DNA of 64,000 nucleotides from Endocalyx cinctus. Lineage: Eukaryota > Ascomycota > Sordariomycetes > Amphisphaeriales > Apiosporaceae. Each line of letters begins with the position of its first letter. The stretch's first letter is position 1. The stretch spans positions 558,001 through 622,000 of the forward strand of contig BCKC01000004.1 in NCBI GenBank assembly GCA_001600455.1, read 5' to 3'. Shown one piece after another: positions 1-11,046 of the stretch. Both the position numbers and the translations under genes were made by a program. The notes under the pieces were generated by a model. It was not told the origin of the DNA and searched no databases. It saw only the letters and a program-made list of their open reading frames with translations.

Positions 1-3000
1 CGAGTACTAGGTCACTTCACGTGTGTATAAGTGCAGCTTTTCACGGATACATCAGTTTCTTTGAGAAGTTGGCGTGGACAGCCGATGAAATGAACCAATC
101 CAACATACTTGGGCTCTCTCCGCTATGTGCGGCGGTTCATGGGAGACAAGACAAAACTTGTCGCTATCTGCTTGAAAAGGGAGCCGATCCTAACATTTGC
201 CTAAATGATCACGACAACGTGTCTCGATTCTCCCCATTACACGAGGCAGTCTATCGTGGTTCTTATTCAATTCTCATGTTATTGCTGGATTTTGGCGCGA
301 AAACAAATGTGAAAATTAAAAGACCGGAACCATGGGATTATAGCGATTATCGCCCTTCGTGTCTTGACTGCAACGAGAAGTGCGATGAGTACCTCGACTT
401 TCCGGGGAAACATGAAAGGTGTATAGCCCAGAGCGAACTTGTATTGACGCAGGGTTTCAGTCCCCTTACAATTGCTGTCGTACGACATCATTGGGTGATT
501 GCTGAACTATTAGCTCAGAGAGATGAGGCCCGTATCAGCGCCGTGGATCTCTATATCGCGGTAAAAGAAGGTCAGGAAACCCTTCTGAGGATGATGTTAA
601 CGAAATATCTCGACAACATCAATCGTCCTCTCGGTGGACCTGATGGTCAAACCATTCTGCAAATTGCATTAGAAGCAAAACTCTTCAGCATAGGCCGAAT
701 TCTTGTCGAAGCCGGGGCAACCATGGATTCCGTACAAGCAATTCAGCTGAACACTTCGCTCAACCATGAACCGCTGAAACTCTTTCGTGCGTTTGGAACC
801 TATTCGCTCGGCGCTTTGCAAAATTTTACGAAAGGACTTGAGCTTGGCGATGACATCATAAATTTACGACAACCAAGATCTCTCTTGGAAACGGCCATGC
901 TGAGAGAAAGTGCTGATATCGCAAGCTTTGCCGTGGAACTTTTACATGACGCCTATGATTCAGGCGCGCTATGTGCTTGTGTTTTCAAGATCTTGTCGAC
1001 ATCAAATCCCATTTATTACACTGTTTTGAAGAAACTTCTAGATCGGCGCCGGCACATATGCCCAGGTTTCAATGCCGTTCTGGAAAATACCGCTGTTGCG
1101 ATGGCTGCTCGCTATAATTCGTCGGAGCTATTCGATATCCTACTCAACATCCCACAGTGGGTGGATGAGCCATCGATTGTGCCTGAAATTGAAACTGGTT
1201 TATCAGAATTCACCAGGTCAGCTCCAACCAGGCCTAAAGGGATAATTTGGGATACTTACCATCTATTCAAGCATATCACGTGGACCGATTGGCATCATGA
1301 TAATCCATGTTTGATCTCAGTTCTATTTTCAGCTGTGAAAACAGGAAACCGGGACGTGATCATGCGATTACTAGCCATGGGATATCGGCCAGATGCACTA
1401 ACTATCTCCGTAGCGCTGGAATGCAACTTTCACATAAATATCTTGACTATCCTTGTGCAGAACTGTGCCGACATCAATTCTCCATATAGAACAGGGGAAT
1501 CTGACTTTATTGGCGATTATTTTTATTCTCATAATCCATTATACCTTGCCATATTGAAAGAAAATCTAGCTGCCGTCAAGCTTCTCACTGACCATGGAGC
1601 TGATGTCAACATTTCATATTTCTTTGACCGCCGAAGTTTATCCTGCGATATGGCTTTCTTCTCGCTGAACCTTCTACAAAGGGCTTGCATTGTGCTTAGC
1701 GCTACTGCAATTGCTCGTCACCTCATCGAAAAAGGAGCAGATATTAACGCAAAGCCCTCTGATAATCATGGCTTAACTGCCGTTCAAGCTGCCGCCGCGG
1801 CGGGGTCTCTTGTCCTCGCAAGGGATCTTATTGAACTAGGAGCAGATGCAAATGCACGCCGGAGCCATGTTGGAGGAAGAACATGTTTAGAGTCAGCAGC
1901 AGAGTTTGGACGCATCGACATGGTGCAATTTCTCTTAAATGAACACGTCGAGGTTAAAGGAGAGTACCGGGTTCAGTACATTCGTGCGGTCGCACTTGCA
2001 GAGAAAAACGGTCATGCAGCGGTCGCAAGTCTACTTCGACGACATCAGCCATGGACTGTCGTTGAAAAAATCCTATACCACGACCATCGGCATTGTAATG
2101 ACAGTCTCGGATTGTATCCAGATGAAGCTTCTATATACGAGCGACAACGGTCTCAGACGGCTATCGAAAGACTCAGATATCAAAGTATAGATGTGGAATT
2201 GGAGTTCCTTTCTGAAAACGAGATAATACAGCTGAGTGAATACGATAGAACTCAGAGACTTTCTGTCATAGTGAGAGACCACAGCACACACGACGAAATT
2301 TACGACAAATTTTACGACAAATTTTACGAAAAATTTGGCTATGAAGCAGAATATGATTATTTCTTCCTGCCGACCTCAGTTGTTATTTTCATGCATTCTG
2401 ACCCTACTCAAAAGAAGTTGAATGATCACTTTGATCCAGTTGAAGACTGTCTCATTTGCGACCTTGTTGGGAAATACGATTACCTATTTGCGCCTCCTGA
2501 CACCATAAATCCTGAATTGGAAACGATTTCTATACCAAGTCCGTATACACGATCCGAGGAGACAATTAAAAACTTGTCAAACTTGATGGAGGAGCCTGTA
2601 TCTACGCTTCACCTTCGAGACTCACCAATTGAGCACATGCCACTTTTGGTTGCCGACCAGACTGCTTCTATTGTGCCGAGTGAACTCAGTACTGTGGCGG
2701 ATTATGATCCAAATGACGATTATTCAACTCTTTCTGAAACAAATCGGCAACTAGTGAGCACGATTCAGCTACCATTGCTACCTAACGGCTGTAATCTCGA
2801 AATGACGATCCCACCGAATTTCGACGAGTACTTCAACAAAGAGGCGGAAAGTGTGCTCAGTTTCAACACCTCGGACCAATTCATGCAGAAACCTATAGAC
2901 CTTTCTAGTGCTGAGCCAGGAGCACTCTCTCGTGATGCAAGTTCGAATTTTATCGCGAATTCTCAGCTATCGTTTGGTAGCGCTATACTCTCCACTGTCA

Positions 3001-3413
3001 ATCAGGCGTCAAATGACGTTGTAAATACAGACTTCTGTGGTCTGCCAAACAGTAATCTGATCCTCGACTTGGACATGATGGATATGAACATGATGGATGT
3101 GAACTTCCCCTTGAGTTCATTCAGCAACAACTCGGGGTACATCGGAGCAGATGTACCAGAAAACCTGTTCAATATGAATATGAATATGATGAATATGAAT
3201 CTACAGTCGAGTTTAGCTGACTATACTTCCGACTTTGTCGCAGGGGAAGTTTCGGAAGACTTTTTCGAGATGGGCATGTGCCTTCAGTCAAACTCGGCCG
3301 CCTGTACCTCCGGGAGTATAGAAGGAGAAGCCACGGAAGATACATTGGATCCGATGAACCTCACGGAGACAAACAACTTTCTAGATTATTTCGACGTTGG
3401 TGAACTAAATTGA
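1..3413 (+). CDS. Ankyrin-repeat protein, 5'-truncated by window edge
   Basis: The frame is open from base 1 (no stop before the first Met-like codon), so the true start lies upstream. The visible part is about 1136 residues. Ankyrin-type units are recognisable from consensus pieces such as SPLHEAV, LLEKGADPN, LLTDHGADVN, LIEKGADIN and LIELGADANARR. They cluster at about residues 30-240 and 430-645, numbering from position 21. Ankyrin arrays are protein-binding scaffolds. After residue 680 the protein changes to an acidic, Ser/Asn-rich region. It holds a short tandem YDKF-YDKF-YEKF stretch (bases 2299-2336) and ends in three degenerate ~30-residue Met-rich repeats (3084-3353). The N-terminal domain that would place it in a subfamily is outside the window. 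Base composition is more AT-rich than the metabolic genes further right. The function is unknown; scaffold or regulatory roles are inference. Confidence 0.85.
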   Translation, partial: STRSLHVCISAAFHGYISFFEKLAWTADEMNQSNILGLSPLCAAVHGRQDKTCRYLLEKGADPNICLNDHDNVSRFSPLHEAVYRGSYSILMLLLDFGAKTNVKIKRPEPWDYSDYRPSCLDCNEKCDEYLDFPGKHERCIAQSELVLTQGFSPLTIAVVRHHWVIAELLAQRDEARISAVDLYIAVKEGQETLLRMMLTKYLDNINRPLGGPDGQTILQIALEAKLFSIGRILVEAGATMDSVQAIQLNTSLNHEPLKLFRAFGTYSLGALQNFTKGLELGDDIINLRQPRSLLETAMLRESADIASFAVELLHDAYDSGALCACVFKILSTSNPIYYTVLKKLLDRRRHICPGFNAVLENTAVAMAARYNSSELFDILLNIPQWVDEPSIVPEIETGLSEFTRSAPTRPKGIIWDTYHLFKHITWTDWHHDNPCLISVLFSAVKTGNRDVIMRLLAMGYRPDALTISVALECNFHINILTILVQNCADINSPYRTGESDFIGDYFYSHNPLYLAILKENLAAVKLLTDHGADVNISYFFDRRSLSCDMAFFSLNLLQRACIVLSATAIARHLIEKGADINAKPSDNHGLTAVQAAAAAGSLVLARDLIELGADANARRSHVGGRTCLESAAEFGRIDMVQFLLNEHVEVKGEYRVQYIRAVALAEKNGHAAVASLLRRHQPWTVVEKILYHDHRHCNDSLGLYPDEASIYERQRSQTAIERLRYQSIDVELEFLSENEIIQLSEYDRTQRLSVIVRDHSTHDEIYDKFYDKFYEKFGYEAEYDYFFLPTSVVIFMHSDPTQKKLNDHFDPVEDCLICDLVGKYDYLFAPPDTINPELETISIPSPYTRSEETIKNLSNLMEEPVSTLHLRDSPIEHMPLLVADQTASIVPSELSTVADYDPNDDYSTLSETNRQLVSTIQLPLLPNGCNLEMTIPPNFDEYFNKEAESVLSFNTSDQFMQKPIDLSSAEPGALSRDASSNFIANSQLSFGSAILSTVNQASNDVVNTDFCGLPNSNLILDLDMMDMNMMDVNFPLSSFSNNSGYIGADVPENLFNMNMNMMNMNLQSSLADYTSDFVAGEVSEDFFEMGMCLQSNSAACTSGSIEGEATEDTLDPMNLTETNNFLDYFDVGELN
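3078..3353 (+). repeat. Three degenerate ~30-residue coding repeats in the ankyrin protein tail
   Basis: Three consecutive units each begin with a Met-rich cap (MDMNMMDVN, MNMNMMNMN, MGMC). Each continues with a Ser-rich core containing LSS/LQSS/LQSN and a Tyr- or Ala-Cys-containing segment, then closes with a Gly/Val-Glu acidic end (DVPENLF, EVSEDFF, EATEDTL). The units start near 3084, 3174 and 3270. The pattern of Met and Phe/Leu among acidic residues resembles activation-domain-like composition, which is inference. Confidence 0.6.
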
Positions 3414-4318
3414 TATAGAAGTGTTATGTCGCCATTAGAAATGCCCAAGGTGGCGCGTTTCTGAGTTCTAAGGATGGGGGAGGGCTTGTTATCTCGAGTA
3501 GAACTATGATCCTAGGCTGAAAATTTATTCACAACAATAATGTTCAAACTAAGCTGGTTAGCATCATACCGAATTTGTTGGTATTTTACGCTTGAGCATA
3601 GTTTAGATTGCACGGCTTTTCCGCACTTGATACTCAACGTCGCTTTTGGTGACTTGTTCAGCTGTCTTCAAAACTCTATGCTGCTTGCAAGTGTCAAAAA
3701 TATTACTGGCCACAACATGGCCAACTTGGATCAAGTCGATATATTATGTTCCTGCGACACATGGGACAATAACGAAACCAATCACAGTTCAGTTATGTTG
3801 TAAGGGCGCAAGATGATAATCCGTTGTAATTAGTGTAAGGTAAGTGCAGGGGAGTGAACATAATATAATAATGACAAACGAATGTGGAATCAGGCTTGCC
3901 AATGTAAACCTCAAGCAGGTCGAAAGCCAAATCGTCCTTCGATAAACTTACGAGGTTTTCAAGGAAAAAAAAAAACAAAAAAACAGATCAAGAAATAAAA
4001 GATTACCTCACAACGATCAACAGAGACAGTCAGACTTGAGTTCTAAAATTTATTGTATCCACTTCCTTTACAGGTATTAACAGGGGAATATACGCTGTAA
4101 AGTACACGCTAATCTACGGGTTCAAGGAGGAATACACTCACTAAGATTACTATAGTTTACCCTACTGCCCTATAAACTGCCCACAGTATTTTATGGGAAT
4201 AATACCTTACACTACGGGATTAGTTGAGAATTGATCGAAATAATAATATAACAAATTATTCAATTCAATAATATGTCTTTTACATAACTACATACGATCA
4301 TTTTAATTCAACTAGCAA
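3414..4318. other. Intergenic, convergent 3' regions
   Basis: AT-rich spacer between the ankyrin gene and the convergent DUF8021-like gene. A short poly-A tract lies near 3964-3979. The small open frames here have no recognisable motif, and I see no supported gene. Confidence 0.6.
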
Positions 4319-5382
4319 TCACTGCATGACAGTAAGAGTATGAACGTATCGGATCTTCCCGCCTTCGATCCGAAATTCGTGGGTGTCGGGCTGCGCTCCA
4401 CCAAAAGTAAACATGACATCGCAAGTGCCCAAAACCTCGTCCACGACGTACCGCCTGTTTGTGTGTTGCACGCCGCTGGGGACTCCAACGTCGCAATTTG
4501 GGCTGAAGTATGTACCGCCCTCCAGCCGCGCGCACGGCGTGCCCCACGGTACTTGGACTGCGTAGTTGGTACCAGATAAAATATGTAAGCCACGTGTGTA
4601 ACTAAAAATCTTCTTCGGGACAACAGATGAAGGATATGTGGTAGAGGAAGATGTAAAAAATGTAAGAAAAAAACATAACGAGTTTTTATTTACCGGTATT
4701 ATCGTTGAAGACGTCGAGATACGCATCCGCTGCCGCCTGGATAACCTCGCGGGTATCGCGCTGGTCTTCGGGGATCGGGTCCCAGCTCTCCTGCGACGCG
4801 TATCTAAGCGTATTATCGACGTTGAAGAACCAGTCGCCGGTGCTCGTGACGATAGTCTCGATCAAGCTTATCGCACCGTTCTCGAACGTCATCTGCGTGC
4901 CGACGACATGGGGGTTCGCCGAATCGGTGATAACTGGCATTTCCCTCGAATGATTAATACGAAGTTTTCTGTAGACTTTGATCTCATTTTCTCCCTCTTG
5001 TCTCTTGTTTCTCATACTAAGGATAAAACTTTGGCTTATAGATGCGACGAGGCAAACTTGATATGGGGTACCTACTCAGCTCCGTGCATGTCTTGCACCG
5101 CTCCGTGTCGTAGGTGCTGCGATTGTGATCAAGAACAAGCGCCTGCGAGAGTAGGCCCGTCGCTAGATCTGCCTCCTTAAAGTTTTCCGTGTAGGTGGCA
5201 GCTTCGGCACCCACCAGCAGGTCTGGCTGTCCATTTGTCTGTGCATCCAGATACGAAGCGGTGCTCGCTTCCAGATTCTCCCTACTGCATGGTTCCTGAC
5301 GCTTTAGATGAGGCGACGCAAGAGTTGGATAAGCGCTCAGAAGAGCGAAGAGGAGTGGTGATGTGAGGGCTGAAAAGATCAT
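4319..5382 (-). CDS. Secreted DUF8021-like protein, 3 exons
   Basis: Reconstructed as complement(4319..4557, 4694..4933, 5076..5382), 261 residues. The start at 5382 gives a hydrophobic signal peptide (about residues 1-22) followed by an HLKRQ sequence that could be a Kex2-type processing site. Splicing restores ELIITDSANPH across intron 1 and NDNTVQVPWG across intron 2. Both introns (142 and 136 bp) have GT...AG ends in phase. The C-terminal half carries VPWGTPCARLEGG, TNRRYVVDE and RIEGGKIRYVHTLTV, which I recognise as typical of the fungal secreted DUF8021 family. The fold is probably SnoaL/NTF2-like (inference). Biochemical function is unknown. It is convergent with the ankyrin gene and has no obvious functional partner next to it. 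Confidence 0.85.
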
Positions 5383-6112
5383 CGTCGCAGTACAGTCAGT
5401 ATGTGTATATTGAGAGAGGAGTTTCAACGTCTAGGCTAATGAGCGAAGTCTATGTGAGTTATTTGATGCGTTCGGTAGTGGAGGGCTTGTTTTATATTAA
5501 AAAAAGTGTTTGGCGAGGAAGACCATGTTTCTGCCGTCGGCAATCGATATCCACATTCAATGCGGAGATGATGCTAGATCCAATTACTTTAAATTAAGGG
5601 ACTGAATTTTACTCGATAAAAGAAAGCTCTCCTATATCCGTTGAGGATTCGGTCGCCGGCTAAAGTCGAGACTGCACCCACCCGGATGTAAAAACGGCAG
5701 ACGGCTTGGGGCGACTAACAGTCAGTTACCGATGGGATATGTAACGTTTAAAGTCATTCAATAGCAGAGACAAGCGTCATGAAGCTGACTTATTCGCACA
5801 TATATGCTTCTAATACCATCTTTCATTGGAATATACTTTCAAAGTGCATTGGGAATAGTAAACCATGCACACGAGCAGCCAGTCACGGTCTCTTGTAGTA
5901 GTCCGGTAGTTCTACTTATCAATCATCGTACCAGAGCTTCATAAATCAAATTAAGGATGAAAAAGTAGAGACGAATTGCTCAATTAATATACGTAATTTC
6001 AAGGGTTAGCGAAATAAATATCTGACTCCGATGCTCTTAGCAATTGTACAGACATACGTTGCCTAGTTACGTGAAATACATATTACACTCTTCAATATAC
6101 ACAATTCTTCAT
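5383..6112. other. Intergenic spacer
   Basis: The promoter side of the DUF8021-like gene and the 3' side of the TPR/ZZ-like fragment. AT-rich, with no gene or RNA structure that I can support. Confidence 0.5.
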
Positions 6113-7388
6113 TCATTCTATTTCTGAATCTTTGTCCAATTCATCGACCTGCTTGATCTCGTCAAGTGATATGTCCCACTCTCGAGCTAATATCTCCTTC
6201 CACGCCTCTACAGTGATCTCCTCGCCACCATCCTCATCATAGAAAATTTCCAAAATATTTTCATCTCCACCCTCTCCTGCCGGTGCCACCTTTCTCGGCA
6301 CTCTCACGCTCTTCGCTCTCGTCCCGACGTATATTTCGTCTCCGATTAATAGGATCTTCAACCACCGATGCCTGGAGTGGGATCCCATGACTAGGATCGT
6401 AAATCCAGAATCGCGCAGCTGCGCGAGACAATCTTCGAAAAAGGTCCAATCGTAGCAGTAGATGCAGTGGCAATGCGCTTTCCCGGAATGGACCGAGTTT
6501 TCGCAGTCCCTGGTGTCCAAGGTGCCCCCGTGGCATGACCACGACCACCTCACCTCATTATCGTCAATATAAAAGCGGTGGATGCTCTTTAGAGTTGATA
6601 TGCGGGCGAGTAGGAGACGAAGCCCTGGTTCGACGTCGGGATCGTTAACAGTACTTGGGTCTATTCCCGATTGGTTCACGGACGTTGAAGCGTCGCCGTC
6701 GCCTCCCGACTCCGAATTCTGCTTAGGAGAGTAAACCGAAAGAGACTTGAGTAGATGCGTCTCGGCGGTTGCGATACGTTGCATTTTCTGCGAAGAATCC
6801 GGAAGTATATGTCTAGTAATCTCGATGGTCCCTTTTGTGAGCCTAGTAAGGGTGTCCCACATTCGATGTTTATCGGAGACCTCGTCAAGATCGTCAAAAT
6901 TGTCAAAATCCTTGAACTCTAAAGAGAGTGTCTCAGTCACCAGATCTGCTGGTCCTAGCAAAGACAGAGCGATTGCCTCATTCTCAAAATCCAGGTGATG
7001 ACTCAGTGCATTCTGGATGTAGGAAAACCCCGCCACATCGTTTTCTTCAATCTCATCTGAAAGCAGTTGTAACGCTGGTTTTATGTAACGTCTCAGCATA
7101 GCCTTCGACTGCTCTTTTTTTGTCATGCAGAGCATATATCGCGCCCAGAAACCCAGCTAACTCTAGATAGCTTACATCAGAGTTGGCTTCTGCGAGCTTG
7201 GAAAGTGCATTACTGTGTTCTAGATGTTGTCCATCCATCATGCTCTGGAAATAATGTCTCCCTATAGCTTTCGTAGCGCTAATACGTGCTTTCAAGGCAT
7301 TCGAACCGCCGATATCGACAAGCTGCTCGCAACTTTCTCTCCACAGCCTCAGGGCCTCGGTGACAGGATTAACACCTTCCGGAGACAC
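6113..7388 (-). pseudogene. TPR/ZZ-like fungal protein C-terminus with a one-base frameshift
   Basis: Two minus-strand frames (7388 to about 7120, then about 7115 to 6113) together read as one protein of about 425 residues. The first ends ...YALHDKK and the second continues EQSKAMLRRYIKPALQLLSD. They are separated by one extra base in a T7 run at 7115-7121 (A7 on the coding strand). The first part looks like a helical TPR-type region (LWRESCEQLVDIGG, GRHYFQ, GAIYALH). The C-terminal part has a degenerate ZZ-type zinc-finger pattern (WSCHGG, then spaced Cys/His with CHCIYC and ...DCL, ending HRWLK) and an acidic tail. This layout matches the C-termini of large fungal TPR proteins, often with N-terminal signalling domains. 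No such upstream domains are seen here, so the copy looks 5'-truncated as well. An assembly or read error could explain the shift. Confidence 0.6.
7115..7121. other. Homopolymer T7 at frameshift site
   Basis: Seven T on the plus strand. Six would keep the TPR/ZZ-like frame open from 7388 to 6113, and the observed seven splits it. The tract is too local for an intron to explain the change. Confidence 0.7.
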
Positions 7389-7930
7389 GTTATAATTGTG
7401 ACGGAGAAGTGGGACTGAATGGGACCTGGCAACGAAGACGGAAAATTAAGGGGTGGAATTAAGCTTACTGACCCGGTCTGAGAGATTGACCAATCCCGGA
7501 ATTACGTATTACTAGCTTAGGAAGTATTATAAATAAGGTGCTGAGCTCCAATTCGAATCGTAGAAATAGATAGTTCCTTAAGCCCTAATTCAATGAGATA
7601 TTTACATAGTACATTCTATATGATTTCCAAGCTCTCAATCCACATTCATAAGCTCTAACACTCTCATACCGATCAATTGCCGAGTTGGTACCGTTGGAGG
7701 TACCAGACAGATCAGAGGAGCTTTCATCGTTTGCACTAAATTTGACATAAAACGGAGCCGAAAAATTGTCCTATTTCCGATAGTCGGTTAGCCCAATTTG
7801 ATATGATTATGTTTCAGCGCTTTTGGAAAATTCGGTAAAAAATATCGTTACTAAACAATTTGATTTTTTTTTTTTTTTGGGAGACGGAAAAAAAAAAGGC
7901 AGGGCTCACCTCGACCATAAACTCTTCAAT
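7389..7930. other. Spacer with facing poly-T and poly-A tracts
   Basis: Contains a T15-type tract near 7864-7878 closely followed by an A10 tract near 7888-7897. The two could fold back on each other. No gene is supported. Any missing 5' part of the TPR/ZZ-like gene is not recognisable here. Confidence 0.4.
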
Positions 7931-8480
7931 CTAGTACAAGGAATTCATGACATCCCAGTCCCTCCCTCTTAGGAAACCTCGGAGAAGGTACTGAAAAGTA
8001 CGTTGCACGATGGCGTGGTGCGCTTCAAATTCATCCACCGCAATGACCAGTTTGGTACCGTGGAGAGCATGGTTGGAGGCGGCGTCGAAGTCAAATTTAA
8101 AGTTATCCCTGATGGCCTTGTGGGCTAAATCCCAAAGAAAATGACGGCAGAGCTCCTGGTATACATTGTTGATGGTGATATTCATACTGACTTTTCATTA
8201 GGATAATAATATAAAGAGTTAATAATTAGTACTTTTTCAAGAAAAAGTTCAGAGGGGTTTCGGATGAGTCAAAACTTCTACATAGTGATAGATGTGCAAG
8301 ATTTTCATGTCGATATTGCTCAGAGAGGAAGTATGAGGGGATATCTATTTTGGGATACTTACTTGTCGCCCGCTGCTTAGAATTTGATGGTTTTCCCAAG
8401 TCATCTTTTTGCTTATAGAGGTAGTCCTCGATAACATCCTTGCCGTAGACGTACTTACCCTCTCCTGTGAGCCCGTACAT
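7931..8480 (-). CDS. Unrecognised two-exon orphan gene or fragment
   Basis: I do not recognise this protein. From the ATG at 8480 the frame begins MYGLTGEGKYVYGKDVIEDY. A strong donor (GTAAGTATC) lies just after KQRAT. In-phase joining to an AG just upstream of the second frame gives ...RATISMNITINNVYQELC. The second exon contains KLVIAVDEFEAHHAIVQ and LLRGFLRGRDWDVMNS before a stop at 7931. A TACTAAT-like branch site lies in the presumed intron. Total is about 120 residues. The frame is also open for some codons upstream of the ATG, behind an AG, so a further 5' exon is possible. It may be a remnant of a larger gene. Splicing and function are uncertain. Confidence 0.35.
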
Positions 8481-11046
8481 AATTATGACTGTAATATTTG
8501 CTTCATTGGGGATGACTTATCATCGCCGCTTCTAGTTCGTTTAAGGTTAGAGTATTGTTGCTAAATAGAACCCACTTTAGCAACCTATTTAGCTCTTATA
8601 TCTCGTCTGCCGTCAGCGATCCCTCCAATTTTTTAATCGCTGCTTCGCGGCTGTTTGTTGACTGTTCTAACATCTGGTCCAGCTCTGGGACTAGGTTTCA
8701 TATTCAACGTTGAACAGGGCAAGTGAGCTGGCGGAAGCAGACCAGGAATTGAGACGACCCGTGAATTGCCTTTACGACTAACTCTACCACTACCACGGCC
8801 TCGAGTAGTTCGAGTATGGTAGTGGAATATCATCCCAGATGTATTATGTGAATTATTTCAGTTTAAACTGTCAACAGGCCCAATGTTACGTATGACTTAA
8901 CCCATTAAGCGTAGCTCATACATTTGAGCTAATTAGGATAGAGAGAAAACTTATAGAATTAAGATTTGAACCTCCTATTCCAGAACTCAACAATACATAC
9001 TTGAATGGCACTATGTAAAGACTGATTGCTGATCTGTATACCACCATTCCAATATTCGTTTAAATAACCCGAAAACACCACTCATAACTATTACTCATCT
9101 GTGCCCTGACTTGACTAGATCAACTTAAACTTATCCCTGGCAATATATGTACTACTCGGATTGCATATATTTGATCTTATTAAGCTCTTTCATGAAAAGT
9201 TTCAAACGGGAACATCCTCTAAAAACTGTTCAACAAAGTGATGTGTATGGTATGAACCGCGTGACTGGCTGATTTAACAGATAGGAGGCCTCCAAGTCAC
9301 AAGTTCGATCTAATAGATGTATGTTATCATACCAGACAAAAGTATTATATTAATAGTTTTCTACTACCACTCATCTCTTTCATTTCTGCATTACAGCTCA
9401 TAGTGTAGTAGTATTATATTGTCCTATTACCTTGTCAAGGTGGGAGATCGCATCGCACCATTACCATGATAGTGGCAAATTCACTCATCCAGACTTAATA
9501 TAGTAGTGACGCAAAGTTTAGATATTAGGGAAGGCGATCATGTCCGCTCTAGACAACTTATGGCTTCTGTAAGAGTATTTATTGCCACCTTCAGGGCGGA
9601 AGAGATACATGCAGATTCCAGTTAAACTCGGTTAGACATTCTCGAAGGGTCTCAAAGCGAGATAGTGAGTTGCAGATGACCTGTATGACTGCTGCGTATG
9701 AAGTTCCAGAGTTCGCAAAGCCGTCTTTGGTTTGATCTGCACAGGATTTAGATGACCCGGTTATCGTCAGAGTATATCTCAGCCGATCTTGTTATTTTTT
9801 ATCACGAGATCAAGGGTATCACTATTCTCTCCGAGGTTACGACGAGGTCAATACGACATACATAAGGATAGAAAAATGCAAAACTATGCACATATTTACA
9901 ATAATGAGGTAGTATCTATGCAGACTTTTTAACGGCGCACACCTTTCCAGGGCCTAGGATCGTCAAAAGACACAAATAGTTGATGGCCTGTCGACTCGTC
10001 ATCGAACCCCTATTCATTACAGCAGGATTAGAGACACCCCTAAGTGTAAGAGGATCATCTTTTGTCTTCTAATCATTCTACAATCAGACCAGGGAGTGGC
10101 ACCGTAGCGACAGATAGCGCAATATCGAAAACGCAAATTAATCAGGCGTGCCCCTGTTTGGCGGGCTCGGCGTCCTGGATGCGGACAGATCTCGGCATCG
10201 AGGCGCACGATACAACTCGGTTAGACCATAATACCGGGGTTCATCGCACACTTTATCAGCTCACCAGCCGCTTTCAGCTACGGAATAAGAAATCTATTCG
10301 CTAGTTATTTCTTCCTGAGAGAGTAATCAGAAGCGAAATAATCTGAATACTTATGTTGTGTATGACTTTAGGCAAGCTTATTCTTTTTCCTCAAGGAGTG
10401 GGAGTGCTGATTTCTTTGTCTGTTTTAATAGAATATCTTCATATAAGCAATAAAATAATTACATTAATGCCAGCGGAAACTATACTATATGTATATGATT
10501 ATACTGAATTCTTACTCGAAAGTATGCCCTTGTCTTAGATGCCGAAACGTTTAACATCAAGAGGTGTGTAACACATTATTGAGGAGTCAATTACATAATA
10601 ATTCATGACTCCTGTCTAAGTAATAATTACTTATAATTTTTACGATCTTACCTCAGGTAGCTGGATCATGAAATTAACTGGCAGCTGAATATTAAGGACG
10701 ATTCCTTGATCGTCCTGTTGTTCTTTCTGGTACTCGTCATAGTTATCACTAGTTATACAACAAGTAAAGAAAAAGCTAAGCAAGATATGGGGAGCCTATC
10801 ATCAGACATTAGGTGAATTTTTAACATAGTTAACAGGAAAGAAACTTCTATATTTTATCTAGTCAACGTAAACGGAATAATCTAGAAATCTCCGAACAAC
10901 ACCAAAATAGAAATCAAAAATCATAAAGCAGAACTCGTTTATAGTACATCATGAACTTAACACTAGCACGACCACTTGCGACTGCTGAAGGCCATATTGT
11001 ATAGACAAGATATGTTTGGTAGCTCGATAGCAGAATCCCTTTCACC
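8481..11046. other. Gene-poor AT-rich region
   Basis: About 2.6 kb with only short, motif-free frames. No transposon protein, terminal repeat or tRNA could be supported. One B-box-like GGTTCAAATC on the minus strand near 8965 lacks a foldable T stem. Confidence 0.5.

Noticed and set aside
8481..11046. Possible degenerate transposon in the gene-poor stretch
   Set aside because: No terminal inverted or long direct repeats and no transposase or reverse transcriptase remnants could be read.
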